Source: Desmodus rotundus (taxonomy: Eukaryota > Chordata > Mammalia > Chiroptera > Phyllostomidae). Taken from it: a stretch of DNA of 64,000 bases. This document shows, piece after piece, positions 13,701-24,800 of this stretch; the first letter of the stretch is position 1, and each line of letters starts with the position of its first letter. Below the pieces are notes generated by a model. That model was given only the letters and a program-made list of their open reading frames with translations. It did no database searches and was not told the DNA's origin. Made by a program: the position numbers and the translations under genes. The DNA lies in assembly GCF_022682495.2 (NCBI RefSeq), contig NC_071391.1:124849896-124913895 (forward strand). The letters run 5' to 3'.

Positions 13701-14573
13701 ATAGACATATGAAAATATGCTCAACGTCACTAATCATCAGAGAAATGCAAATTAAAATCACGAGATATCATCTCACACCTGTTAGAATGGCTGTCATCAG
13801 TAAATCAACAAACAAGTGCTGGTGAAGATGTGGAGAAAACAGAACACATAGGCACTGGTGGTGGGAATACAGATTAATACTGACTGGTGGGAAAACAGTA
13901 TGAAGTTTCCTCAAAAAACTGAAAATGGAACTGCTCTATGACCCACCCCCTGACTCTCATTCTGGGAATCTATCCAAACAAACCCAAAGCACTAATCTGA
14001 AAGAATGTACGTACCCTGTGTTCACTGCAGCGTCATTTACAATAGCCAGGATCTGGAAGCAGCAAGCAGCCCACGTGACTATCAGTAGCTGAGTGGATAA
14101 AGAAGCTCTGGTACATTTACACAGTGGAATTCTACTCAGCCTTAAAAAGGAGGGAAATGTTACCTTTTGCAACAGCATGGATGGCCCTGGAGAGCATTAT
14201 GCTAAGTGAAATAAGCCAGTCAGAGGAAGACATATACCATATGATTTCACTTACATGTGGAATCTAATGAACAAAATAAACTAACAAACAAAATAGAAAC
14301 AAACTGATAGATACAGAGAACAGGCTGACAGCTATCAGAAAGGAGGAAGTTCGGGGGGATGGGTGAAAAAGACATATAGCAGTGTGGTGATTACCAGAGG
14401 GAAGAGGGGTTAGGGGAAGTGGGAAGAGGTGAAGCAGGGACAAAGGGAGGCAGAGAGAGACTTGACCGTGGGTGGTGAGCACACAATGCAGTATGCAGAT
14501 ATGTTATAGAGCTGTGCACTTGAAGCCTGTATGATTTTATTAACCCATGTCACCCTAATAATTTAAAAAACCC
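10718..14573 (+). mobile_element. L1 LINE, 5'-truncated, sense strand
   Basis: A 3.86-kb L1 copy lies between imperfect direct repeats at 10705-10717 and 14574-14586 (tccatttctgact / tccatctctgact, 12 of 13 identical), the signature of target-primed reverse transcription. It starts inside the endonuclease part of ORF2, runs through the reverse transcriptase and C-terminal regions, and ends in the 3'UTR with a short A-rich tail (aatttaaaaaa). ORF1 and the 5'UTR are absent. ORF2 is cut by many stops and frameshifts, so the copy is dead. The moderate target-repeat divergence and damaged frame suggest an old insertion. Confidence 0.93.
10978..13567 (+). pseudogene. Broken L1 ORF2 (endonuclease / reverse transcriptase)
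   Basis: Fragments in different frames give parts of ORF2p in order. At 10978-11163 lies the end of the endonuclease (DHIDLIDIYEIF, SRIDHMLGHK); the usual SDHNG catalytic motif reads as a damaged SLTSMV-type sequence. At 11711-12061 lies the start of the reverse transcriptase (NEIEAAIKKLPANKS, then LIPEPDKDT). At 12177-12542 lies motif A ([15 protein letters not shown]). The YADD-type active site is kept as FADD at 12532-12543 in another frame. Segments at 12881-13141 and 13277-13567 match the C-terminal part. At least five frame breaks rule out an active protein. Confidence 0.92.
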
Positions 14574-14930
14574 TCCATCTCTGACTGAGTAGCGGCCCAC
14601 AGCTCTGTATGCTGGAAGATACAGGGCAACACAATGGCTTTGTTGTTCTCACGGAGCGGTTCAAGTACGTTTCCTTACGTAACACTTGGACCAGAGGCTC
14701 TATCAGTTTTTCCATCCAGCATCTGTTGCTTCCTACAGTGTTACATCTCACCAAAGGCCAGCAGTAGCCTTAGTTGAGCTCACATAGTGGTTTGGGGGCT
14801 TTCCTCCAAGTGCGACAGCTTAATTTTTCTGTGGAGACGTACTGTATAGTCAGTACTGTTGTATTTAGCTGTGATGTGGTCCCATTGTTGTGCCAGTGCT
14901 CAGAATTTTCTCTTCATGTGTTGTTGTTTT

Positions 14931-15149
14931 TTTTTAAGATTTTATTTATTTATTTTAGGCGGGGGGGGGAAGGGAGGGAGAAAGAGAGGGAGAGAAACAT
15001 CAATGTGTGGTTGCTGTGGTCACCTATTGTGCACCCCCTCATGGGGACCTGGCCCACAACCCAGGCATGTGCCCTGACTGGGAATTGAACCAGCCACCCT
15101 TTGGTTCACAGGCCAGCGCTTAATCCACTGAGCCACACCAGCCAGGGCT
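14931..15149 (-). mobile_element. VES-type SINE, antisense
   Basis: From the left come a poly-T and 'gattttatttatttatttta' tail, a G/A-rich block, 'gagaaacatcaatgtgtggt', 'caggcatgtgccctgactgg', and the tRNA-derived head ending 'ccactgagccacaccagcca'. The head at the right end holds the reverse complement of the Pol III A and B boxes, so the SINE lies on the minus strand. This family is characteristic of bats. Confidence 0.88.
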
Positions 15150-15834
15150 ATTCTTGGGTTGAGGTGGTTGCTGATTTAGTATGCTGTTATTCAATCTGGA
15201 GTTTGTATCCTTTAACGTTTTCAGTGCAAAGTCCTGTAGACACCTGAAATGCCCAACAGCTCTTGACAGCTGTAGGAATGCTGTAGGGTCGCCATATACA
15301 AAATTTTGTAAAATTTATACTAATTTAATTATAGATGATTGGCAAATAAATAAATTAGGGCAAGTGAGCTGTAGACCTGCTCAGTGCTCAGGGATTCTCA
15401 GCTCTTCCCGGCCTGTCCAAGCCCAGGAATCTCCTCAGGAAAAGCACATCACTGCACACGAGTGGGATGCTAGTATATGTTAAGTCGTGAGCTTGTACCT
15501 TATTATTCTAAAGTGTACTTTATTGTATGTTATGTATTTGTACTCACCTTTTACTTTGCAGAGCCCTATACATACAACCAAGTGTCCTACACACTACAGG
15601 TGAGTTACAGCAGCCTTTTCAACTCCAGGCCATATTTGACTCATAGTTCATGCAATTCATTTAGTGTGTCTCCATGAGCATTCTTTTTAAATTAAATACA
15701 ATAGTCTTTAGCCTGGTTTGGCATTCTCCAGCACTCTGGCCTGGCTCTGGGACTTGTCCCACCTCTAGGGCTATAAAGGTGATTTTTCCAGCAATATGTG
15801 GTGACACATAGCTCCACAAGGCAGTCTTTCTCAG

Positions 15835-15962
15835 AAAGAAGTGGCCCAGAGAACTTTTGCTTTACATCGAAATCACCTGCTGAAGTGGAATCTCCAGGCT
15901 GATTCCCAGGTGATTTTCACAAGCCTTCCAGGGGGTTCTTCTGCACATTAAAATTTGAGAAT
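15835..15962. repeat. MER5A-like fragment
   Basis: 'atcgaaatcacctgctgaag', 'attcccaggtgattttcaca' and 'cacattaaaatttgagaa' follow the MER5A hAT-Charlie pattern (gcatcagaatcacctgg .. tttgagaacc). Confidence 0.5.
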
Positions 15963-17172
15963 TTAAGTTTTAGGGTTTCTTTGATATACATGTTACACTG
16001 AGAGATGGAAACACTTAAACATGTAGGGTGTATTATTTTATAATGAAAACATGTTTAAGGTGGCTTAATTTGGGTTCTTCTTGGTCAGGGTTTTACATAG
16101 CTGGTTGAAAATTTAGAAATGGGTGGGGGTATGCAGCTGTTTGTAGAAGCAAGGGGTGCAGCCGTGTCCTTAGGGCCTCCGCCTCGGCCAGATTCCTTCA
16201 GGAATCCTTTTTAAAATGTTATCTTATAAACAGGGACTTGGATGGGATTTAAGAGGTGTTTGAGAAAGCCTGTGGCTTTTTTTCTTCTTCTTCTTCTTTC
16301 TGGAGATCCAGACTTTCTGGCTACGTTTACCCCTAGTTAGATAAGTTTCCCAGAACAGAGTTCAGAGGAGGCTGGACAAAGAGTGCAAAAGTCTTTTTTT
16401 TAATTTAAATCATTTTTCTTTTTCAATTACAGTTGACATACAATATTATGTTCACTTCAGGTGTCCACCCCAGTGATTAGACATTATATAATAGTACCCA
16501 TCTGACCCCACACAGTTATTAGAATATTATTGACTGTATTCGCTATGCCGTACTTTTACAGCCCCATGATCATTCGGTAACTATCAACTCATTCTTCTTA
16601 ATCCCTTCGCCTTTTTCCTCCATCCCCCAAAGCCCCTCCCATCTGGCAACTGTAAAATGTTCTCTGTATCTATGCATCTGTTTATCTTCTGCTTGTTTAT
16701 TTTCGGTATTTGTTTTTGTAGATTCATTTGTTGATAGATATGTATTTGTTGCCATTTTATTATTCATATTTTTTATCTTTTTTTTCCTTCATCTTAAAGA
16801 AGACCCTTTAACTTTTCATGTAATACTGGTTTGGTGGTGATGAATTCCTTTAGCTTTTCCTTGTCTGGGAAGCTCTTTATATGTCCTTGGATTCTAAATG
16901 ATAGTGTTACGAGTAGAGTAATCTTGGTTGTAGGTCCTTGCTTTTCACCACTGAATGTTTCTTGCTAATCTCTTCTGGCCTGCAAAGTTTCTGTTGAGAA
17001 ATCAGCTAACAGTCTTATAAAAGCTCCCTTGTAGGTAACTAACTGCATTTCTCTTCTTTTAAGATTTTCTCCTTGCCTTTCACCTTTTGCATTTTAATTA
17101 TGATGTGTCTTAGCGTGGACCTCTTTGGGGTTATCTTGTTTGGGACTCTTTGAGCTTCCTGGACTTGTACAA

Positions 17173-17858
17173 CAAGGTCTATCCAGAAAAAGTCCAGCCG
17201 TTGTTATAATATAATGAGAACAGTTTTCATGACATTGATATAACCTGGAAGCCAAGGAGCGTGGACTGGAATGCACGTAACTGAACAGTGATGACTTCAC
17301 TGTACTAGTCAGTTGGGGCAGTAGATGCCATTGAGTGAGCATGTGTACTGTGTGGCCATCACATTCAAGATGATTGAATGAGTAGAGCAACAAATCTGTA
17401 TCAAATTTTGCAGTAAGCTTGAGCATTCCTCTGCAGAAGCTATTCGGATGATGCAGAAGGCCACAGCTATGGGCAACTGGTGATTGGCAGCTTCATCACA
17501 ACAACGTGCCTGCTCACACATCATGTTCAGTGCAGAATTTTCTGGTGAAACATCAAATCACCTAGGTGACTCAGCCCCGCTATAGCCCAGATTTGGCAAC
17601 CTGCAACTTCTGGGTTTTTCCAAAGCTAAAATCACCTTTGAAAGGGAAGAGATTTCAGACTGTTGATGAAATTCAGGAAAATAAAACGGGGCAGCTGATG
17701 GCAATTAGGAGAACTGTGTAAGGTTCCAAGATGCCTACTTTGAAGGGGACTGAGGCATCATTGTCCTATGTACTATATTTCTTTTTTCCTTGTATTTTCT
17801 TCAATAAATGTCTCTATATTTCATATTACATGGCTGGATATCTTCCGGACAGACCTCG
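17173..17858 (+). mobile_element. Defective mariner (DD34D) DNA transposon inside HAL1
   Basis: A 686-bp element with terminal inverted repeats. The left end reads caaggtctatccagaaaaag and the complement of the right end cgaggtctgtccggaagata; 21 of the first 27 bases match. The right flank is TA (17859-17860) and the left flank AA (17171-17172), consistent with a TA target duplication carrying one change. It encodes the start of a mariner transposase (IKFC.KLEHSSAEAIRMMQKA), then jumps by internal deletion to HHNNVPAHTS and YSPDLATCNFWVFPKLK. The two usual catalytic Asp codons both read AAC (Asn). Confidence 0.9.
17374..17730 (+). pseudogene. Mariner transposase remnant
   Basis: This keeps the N-terminal segment and the region around the second and third catalytic residues of a DD34D transposase. 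The codons at 17500-17502 and 17605-17607 are 35 codons apart (34 residues between), exactly the mariner spacing, but both encode Asn rather than Asp. The helix-turn-helix region and first catalytic Asp are lost in an internal deletion near 17475-17490, where 'atgggcaactggtgattggc' joins the two parts. It cannot be active. Confidence 0.85.
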
Positions 17859-18329
17859 TATGTCTACTTCCTTCACCGGGTTTGGGAAGTTTTCATCATT
17901 ATTTTTTTCAGATAGGTTTTCAATTTTTTCCTGTCTTCTCTGGCACCTCCATGCTGCAAATGTTGGTATGCTTAAAGTCGTCCCAGAGGCTCCATACACT
18001 ATCCTCATTTTGTGGGATTCTTTTGTCGTCCTGATTGGGGTGCTTTTTGCTTCCTTATATTCCAAATTGCTGACTTGAGTCTTGGCTTCATCTACTGTAC
18101 TGTTGATTTTCTGTAAATTATTCTTCCTTTCAATTACCGTATCCTTCATTTCTGACTGATTCTTTTTTATGGTTTCCATGTCCTTTTTTATGCTGTTGAA
18201 GTTCTCTCTAAGTTCATCTACTCTTCCCCTAAGTTCGCTGAGCATCCTTATAACCAGTGTTTTCAACTCTGCATCTAGTAGATTGCTTGTCTCATTTTGT
18301 TTAGTTCTTTCTCTGGAGTTTAGTTCCAT

Positions 18330-19804
18330 TGCTTCAAATGGGACACGTTTCTTTGTTTCCTCATTTGGCAGCCTCTCAGTGTTTGTTTCTTTGTATTATG
18401 TAGAGCTGCTATATCTTCTGGGCCTGGTAGAGTGGCCTAATATAATAGATATCTGTAGGGTCTAGTGGCACAGCCTCCCTGATCAGCCAAGCTGGGCACT
18501 CCAGATGTACCACCCCATACCGCCACCTCCATGTGGGCTGTGTATAGCACTTGTAGTTGAGCCTTGATTGCTGTTGGTACCTCAATGGGAGGGATTTACC
18601 CCCAGGCTGATCTGCTGCAAGGACTGGCTGGGACAGCCGACCACTGTGGAGGATCAGCTGGGCAGGGACCTGCCCCACAGAGCAGGACTTACTTCAGAAG
18701 GGCTGTGGTGCCTCCTGAGTTTGCCCCTTGAGTGTGTCACTGCGGAAGTGGTGGGGTGGGGTTTCGACATGGTCTGAAGCTGTCCACTGGGTGCACTGGC
18801 TCCGGGGCCTCCTGGGGGATGCGGGCTGAGGTCAGCCACCACCTGTGTTCTACCCAGGGCAAACTGGCTTGAGCTGCAAAGTGATCTGCAGCTGGCTGCT
18901 ACTTTTGCTATGCTTGGAGATGCCCAGTAGAGGCCACACTGTGAACTGTGGCCATCTGCTGCTCGTGCTGGGCCTGGGTCCACTTAGCAAGAGGTATGGG
19001 GCACACGAGGCCAGATGCTGCTTGTTTGGGAGATTTTAGGAAAGTCTGAAGCATGAGCCAATACAGGCCATTTGTATGGAAAAGGCACTGGAAACAGCGT
19101 GGATAGGCCCACAGTTTGGTGGGCCAGGGTCACAGGGAATCACCAGGGCAGGGAGAAAAGTGAAAGCCAGGTTAATGGGATTTCAGGTATGGCACCCACC
19201 TGCCAGCTCTGTGTGGGGAGGGCTCATCAAAGGAACAGTGCCTCTGCCAGCACTTTAGTCTGGGAGGAAGCTGCCTCCCAGCTCTCACCCTGGTGCCAGC
19301 CTCTTTAGTTCCTCCCTCTTTTTCCCTGGTGCATTTTGATCTGCTATCCCAGTGCAGGAGCTCAGAGAGAGTAAGTCTGTGTGAGGGCCCTTGGAGAGGA
19401 ACTGCCTGGGACTTCAGTAGCTGTCTCACTCAGCCTCAGTTCCCACTAGTTTTTACAGCCAGAAGTTCTGAGGACTTCTCTTCCTAGAACTGGAACCCTG
19501 GGCTTGGGGCCTGGTGTGGGTCTGAGACCCTCACTCCTCAGGGGGGACTTCTGCAGCCGAGATGTTCCTCCCGATTTGTATCTACCACTCATGGGTGTGG
19601 GACCAGCCCGTTCTGTGTCTCTGCCCCTCCTATCAGTCTTGATGTGGCTTCTTCTTTAAATCCCCATTTGTAGGATGACTATTCAGCTAGATTTCAGGTG
19701 GTTCTAAACGGTGGTTGTTCTGTAGTTAAGTTGTAATTTTGATGTGGTTGTGGGGGTACGCGAGTACTACATTTACCTACGCTGCCCTCTCAACCAGAAG
19801 TTCA
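18330..19804 (-). mobile_element. 5' untranslated region of the HAL1-like element
   Basis: About 1.5 kb of GC-rich sequence upstream of ORF1 on the minus strand, ending at the 5' target duplication. In L1-type elements this region holds the internal Pol II promoter. Its presence up to the duplication is why the copy is called full length. Confidence 0.6.
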
Positions 19805-20734
19805 AAAAAGTACAAAAATCTGGTCTCCAGTTGGTTGAGAGAACTTCAGGCACTTGAACTTGACATGCTCTCATGAGGGGCTGATACATACAATGGTTAC
19901 CTGGTGTTGTGGGTCCTGTTTTAGAGATCGATGAAGGCACATGGCTGGCATCAGATAAAGGCAAGACACACGTCATGGAAAATGTCATTCTGGGAGGTCG
20001 TCTTGCTCTTCCCCACCCAGTGGGCTGCCCACCTCACAGTGCTGTGTGTTTGGCACAGGAGGCTAGTTGGCATATGCTGGGTAACCAGCTGAGTTACAGA
20101 GAGCCGTGAATCTTCAGCTGTCAATTATGTTTTCGATGTTAAGCGTTCGAGAAGCTGTGCGTTTGGAAACACTGCGGCGGATCAGACTTGACAGTGTCGC
20201 CTGTTTCACTCGCTCAGAGCTTCAGATCAAAGCGGTTCCCTCTCTCCCCTCCTCTTACTTATGTATTAATCAATTAACTCACTTATTTTTGAGTGAGATT
20301 GCTGAATGACTCAAAAGCACAAACGGGAAACATTTTTTTAAAAGAGAGGACATTTTGGTCTAAAAAAATCCCATCAAAGCATGCCCACTTGGATTGCTGA
20401 CCTTCCCCTGCATACAGGATGTTTCCTGTCAAGTTCCAAGCAAATCCTGGAAAACTGAACTTGATTTTAAAATGTGATTCCAGCAATAGGGGGTGGTACA
20501 TATTGTGTGGGTTGCTCATTTAAGTGTAAAAATTGCTTTAAAACTTACCAGGCCAACATACATGTTAAATATTATCAACAGTCACAAAATCAGTGTCTTT
20601 TAATTTAACTCATACATTTCTGCTCCGTGGGCAAGCACTCCACAGACAAGCCCACCTGCCCACCACTGGGAGATTTAATGACTTAACATAAGGAAGGGCA
20701 CACTGGGAAAATGAGGAGAATTTCAGTTCTGTCT

Positions 20735-20880
20735 TCTGCTCTTCTGATGACTGTAGGGTCCTGGGACAATTACATGATGATCCCTTTGGGCCTCAGGTCC
20801 CTCCTCTGTGGATGGGACACCAGTCCTTGCCTACTGCATTCACAGAGCTACCCTGAGATGTAAAGGGCGGGGTTTTGAAA
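20735..20880 (+). repeat. MIR element
   Basis: 'gggtcctgggacaattacat', 'ctttgggcctcaggtccctc', 'ctctgtggatgggacaccag' and 'ctaccctgagatgtaaaggg' follow the MIR order. Confidence 0.6.
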
Positions 20881-22245
20881 AGTCCTAAGAGTATCAGCAA
20901 AATGGAAAAGTCCCACCATGTGCTCCTTTGTATTCCCCCATTGATTTCCCTCTTCCAGGTATTCCTCACCTTCCCCTGAGACTCGTGTGAGGTTCACTGT
21001 GCTCGGTGTCCCACCAGCACCCCTCTGCCAGCACCTCCCACCAGACAGATGGCTCGCTGAGCAAAACTCTGAGTCTCAGCACCCAGGGATGGGGCTGGTT
21101 TGCCCAGTGTAGAGATCAGCCCGATTGTCCTCGATTCCATTTTTTCCCTAACACTCGGCCTTTCTGCAGGGGGAGGCAGGATAAAGCTGGAAGTGATTTG
21201 CTCTGCATGGGGGTTTTGGTGGTGCCGGAGGAAAGCAGTGTTTGTTGGGCGAGCTGTTCCTTTGGGTAGAAAACACTTTGGGCTTTGAATGCAAAAGGAC
21301 CTGGTCAGTGAACTCAGAGCTGTCTCCACATGGGAAAATTCTGCCCATCCTGCAAGACCTGTGAGTCTTTCCCTCTTCCTTCTCCTTCCCAGAGAGAATG
21401 CAGTCTCCCTGTTTCCTCTTCCGCAGGGTACAAATCACAGAATGCAGTAGTTGGGCCTCGGTCACATGACTCTAGTGGTGCCTGATGCCTGACCTTAACA
21501 GGAAGAACTCAGTAAAGGCTCTAAAAGCAATTTAGTTGGCTCTTCCCTGCATCTAGAGTCCCAAGGCTTTCCTTGGAAGTCGCTTAAGGAGATGACTTGA
21601 CCTTAATAGTCAGAGTTGGAAGGGCAGAAGGACAAGGTCCTTCTTTCCTTTTCTGGACTGAGCTTGGGGCAGAATTTTCTGTTCGGGCCCATCCTTCCTG
21701 AACTTTTTCTTACCCCATCCCTTGCCCTATTTAGTGGCCTCCAGGGGCCTCAGGGTTTCTGCTTAGGAGCTTCCAAACCGGTGACTGGTCGCAGAATGGG
21801 CCTGGAATATGGGGACAGCCCCCACTCCTGGCCTGTCACTGCCCTGGGTTTCTTCCCTCCTGGCAGTGCAGTAGCCAAGCCTTCTCTGAGGCCTACAAAT
21901 CCTTTAAGCCTCTGCTGGCTTCAAGTGGGCTGAGGTCGGGTGAGATGGAACAGCATGTACCGGATTGGGTGCAAAGCCTTTTACATATATGTTTGGCAAT
22001 TAACTGTGAGCCCAGACCAGAGGCCAGGCCTTGAGGAGCCAAGCTGGTTTAAGCCTGAGTCGTTCCTAAGAAGTCCTCTGGTGGGGGGTAAGCATCTGCG
22101 AGTTTTACACCTACTGCAGGAAACACCTTCTGGTGCCCCGGTAGCTATGAGAAAGTACTCTCACTTGACCCCCTGTGTCACCGAGAGTTGAGGGACTGCA
22201 CCTCCACTTTTCCACTGCAAACTCTCCTAAGTCTCGTCTGCTCTG
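20881..22245. other. Unique intronic sequence
   Basis: No repeat or exon recognised. Open frames of about 105 codons occur on both strands, as expected in GC-rich DNA, and show no domain. Confidence 0.5.
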
Positions 22246-22249
22246 GAAA

Positions 22250-22475
22250 GCCTAGCTTGTTTCTCCCTCTTCGTTGCCCGCTGCCCAACTCCTCGTGCTT
22301 TGCCTCAGCTCAGCTCTTCAGGACGTGCCATTGTATGTTCTGTGATTAGTTTCCTGTGGTTTATATTTCCCCATCATGACTGTAAGACCCTTGGGCAAAG
22401 ACCAGGTCCCCCTGTCTACTGAATGCGACACGGTGCTGGCCCCAGAGAGCACTCTGAGAGGCGCCTGGGGCACCT
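22250..22475 (+). repeat. L2 3'-end fragment
   Basis: The string of 'ttgcctcagctcagctcttc', 'catgactgtaagacccttgg', 'gcaaagaccaggtccccctg' and 'tctactgaatg' resembles the 3' end of L2 (agactgtgagctccttgaggg.. tgtccccagcgc). Confidence 0.5.
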
Positions 22476-23560
22476 CACCGTGGCCAGTGCTGAAGGCCGG
22501 AGGGTGAGGACCAAGCACCCTGCCTGGTGAAGAAACTCCCAGCCCTTGCAGTCTCGTAGGCTCGGCATTTCCCGCACTGCTGCCTCCGAGGCCTGTTCAT
22601 GGGGGGTGGTGTCTCAGGGGAGCCATCACCCGACATACATACCCCCAAACCTATGAAGTCACTTCCCTTAGATCGTGTTTACCTTTCGCAAGAACAAGGC
22701 TGAGGGAGGAAAGCTCAACAGAAGCACTGCCACTGAGACTCTAGCCCTGGTAATTTCTTATGGGCCCTTTGTGATTGGAGAGTTTATGAAATTTAAGTCA
22801 ACAGTCCTCCCCCTAATCCCCCAGCCAGCCGTGAGAAGCTGTCTGAGCTGCCCCTGCATGCCTGTCCCAGGCACACCTAGGCTCCGGTGTTCCGCAACTT
22901 AAAAGGTGTCTAATTTCTCTAATTACCTCACAGTTTAATGGCTTTCAACCATGTGGGTTGTGATGGGGAGGAAACATTACTTCTAGTTTTGTGGTTTCCT
23001 TTCCCACCTCTTCTCTGTCTCCTTGCCCCTCCCTAGTGGCCTGAATGGATTATAAAATGTTAGGTGTGACCTTCGGGGGTGCAAAGGAACGAGGATTTTG
23101 TTTCCCCCTCCCTCCTGCTCCCACAGCACTGGCCTTTTTGATGACGTTCCAGTCGGGGGCAATTTCAGGACACTGTTACTTTGGAAAGAACATGACCTGG
23201 TAGAGCTTTGATTTTTTTTTTTTTTCCAGTCGTGTCCTGGGAATAATTTAGGGGCAGGCTGGCCCAATTTGAGTGTGCCTTCTCCCATTTCTCTTCCCTC
23301 TTGTCCAAGCCTCTCTTTTCCGGAACACAGAACAACAGCAACAGCAAACACCCCAATGTGATTTCTTAATGCTCACCCTGGGCAGACACGTCTCCTGTGC
23401 CCATGTCTGAGAAGCCCGTGGAGGCTGTGATTCTCCGTGATGCTCCTGTCCCCCATCTCCATCCTGTGCCCAGTTAGGAAAGGAAGAGAGACAACAACCT
23501 GTGTGTCTTGTCAGGTTGGATGCTGCTGTCCTAGGCAAGTGCTGAAGAGTACGAAACATT
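22476..23560. other. Unique intronic sequence with poly-T
   Basis: No element recognised apart from a T-run near 23212-23226. GC-rich with short pyrimidine runs. Confidence 0.45.
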
Positions 23561-23564
23561 GCTG

Positions 23565-24090
23565 AGAGAAATTCAGGAAGATTTAAATTAATGGAGAAAC
23601 AGCCTCTGTTTATGGATTAGAAGACTCAATATTATTAAAGCGGCATTTTTCCCCGCCTTGGTCTACATGTTCCACCAATCCCTACCAAATGCCAAGCAGA
23701 CTTCTTTGTAGAAATTGACAATCCGTTCCTAAAATTCATATGGAGAGTCAAAGGACTCAGAATAGCCAAAGGTTGAAAAAGAAGAACAAAGTTGGAGGAA
23801 GCACACTTCCGGATTTCAAAACTTTCTGTAAAGCTACAGTAATCAAAACAGTGTGGCACCAGCATAAGAGTGAGCCTCTAGGTCAATGGAACAGAGCTGA
23901 GCATCCAGAAAAACCCTTCACGTTTGTGGTTAATTGATTTTCAACAAGAGTGGCAAGATCACTGAACATGGGAAAGGATGGCTCTCTCAACAAGTGGTAG
24001 ATATTTAGATCCCTCTCCCACACCATGTACTGAAATCAGCTCCCCGTGGATCACAAACGCAAATGGCCATACTGCTTCCTATGGAGTTGC
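23565..24090 (+). mobile_element. L1 ORF2 fragment
   Basis: 'ttcctaaaattcatatggag', 'agaatagccaaaggttgaaa', 'gctacagtaatcaaaacagt', 'ggtcaatggaacagagctga' and 'actgaacatgggaaaggatg' are hallmarks of the C-terminal coding part of L1 ORF2, in sense orientation. A stretch of 65 codons (23740-23937) stays open, but the fragment lacks the rest of the element. Confidence 0.85.
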
Positions 24091-24423
24091 CGGGAGGAGA
24101 ATGTCGAAGCTGGGGTGGGGGGGTTGTTGGCAGGAAGGGTATAAGCAGGAGTGTAAGATTATCTTTCTGTCAAGAACCTCAGTGATTTCAAAGAAACAAC
24201 TGGATGTGAGAGGAAAACAAAACAGTGAAAACATGGTAAGAAGCCCCGGTACGAGGAGGAAACATCCGTCTTCCACTGTTTGGACTCCACTAGTTACTTG
24301 CAACCTAAGAAATTTAGGCCTGATAAGGGACCTTACTATGTTACAAGGGAGTTTACTTTGTAGCATAAAAAAGCTACTTCTTACTTCAAATTCTTTTCAT
24401 TTCTTATGTCCTATGTGTAGCTC

Positions 24424-24446
24424 TTTCTTTTCTTTTCTTTTCTTTT
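24424..24446. repeat. (TTTTC)n simple repeat
   Basis: About four to five units of TTTTC, followed by a C-run. Confidence 0.8.
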
Positions 24447-24509
24447 TCCCCCACTCATAACTTCCTGGGGAGCTAGGAAGAGTTCCATCACCTTCCCTGT
24501 AGCTCACAC

Positions 24510-24800
24510 TTATTTCGTGGTTGCTCTGTGCTAGGCTCTGCTCCCAGCACTTTGCAGATTGCTAACTCACCAAGTTCTCGTAACAGCACTAGGAGGTGGG
24601 AACTGTGATCGTTCCCATTTTGCAGATGATGAAGTTGAGGCACAAGTCGTTTTTGACTTGCCACTATAAGACAGAGAGCTAGGGCACAAAATCCAGGCAG
24701 CACAGCTCGAGAGAGGGCTGTGGCTCCTCACCATACCCTGTCTTACCACTTGCATTTGGTCGCTGAGGAAGCGACAGTACAGAGACACTAAGTGATTGTT
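24510..24800 (-). repeat. MIR element, antisense
   Basis: 'gtgctaggctctgctcccag', 'cgtaacagcactaggaggtg', 'cccattttgcagatgatgaa' and 'ttgaggcacaag' are the reverse-strand MIR core. The stretch 24760-24800 (gagacactaagtgattgttc) may be a second piece. Confidence 0.65.

Larger units (their letters stand above)
16794..18329 (-). pseudogene. HAL1/L1 ORF1 (RNA-binding protein), split by mariner
   Basis: From the Met at 18329 the minus strand encodes an ORF1p-like protein with a long coiled coil (MELNSRERTKQNETSNLL, RVDELRENFNSIKKDMETI, KKNQSEMKDT, INSTVDEAKTQVSNLEYKEA) and then DENFPNPVKEVD, where the mariner begins. Left of the mariner the same protein resumes with matches to the RRM and C-terminal domain (QVQEAQRVPNK, RHIIIKMQKVKGKE, RLLADFSTETLQARRD, HIKSFPDKEKLKEF, ITTKP) and a stop at 16794-16796. 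Several stops and frameshifts are present outside the mariner too. ORF1p binds L1 RNA as a trimer; this copy is non-functional. Confidence 0.85.
16395..19804 (-). mobile_element. HAL1-like half-L1, full length, antisense
   Basis: This minus-strand retrotransposon is bounded by a 17-bp target duplication at 16378-16394 and 19805-19821 (14 of 17 identical, all three differences G/A). Reading right to left it has a GC-rich 5' region of about 1.5 kb, an L1 ORF1 with coiled coil, then directly after the ORF1 stop (16794-16796) a 0.4-kb L1-type 3'UTR and a poly-A tail (poly-T on this strand at 16393-16402). No ORF2 lies between, which is the architecture of HAL1 ('half-L1') elements that depend on L1 machinery. 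A mariner (17173-17858) interrupts it. Without that, the element is about 2.7 kb. Confidence 0.82.

Noticed and set aside
14931..15149. A tRNA gene suggested by the tRNA-like head
   Set aside because: The A/B-box region belongs to a VES SINE with tail; it does not fold as an intact tRNA. The same applies to the copies at 26.0, 35.2, 39.6 and 52.1 kb.
17826..18329. 167-codon minus-strand frame as a host gene
   Set aside because: Its coiled-coil text is L1/HAL1 ORF1p, and its last residues run into the mariner terminal repeat.
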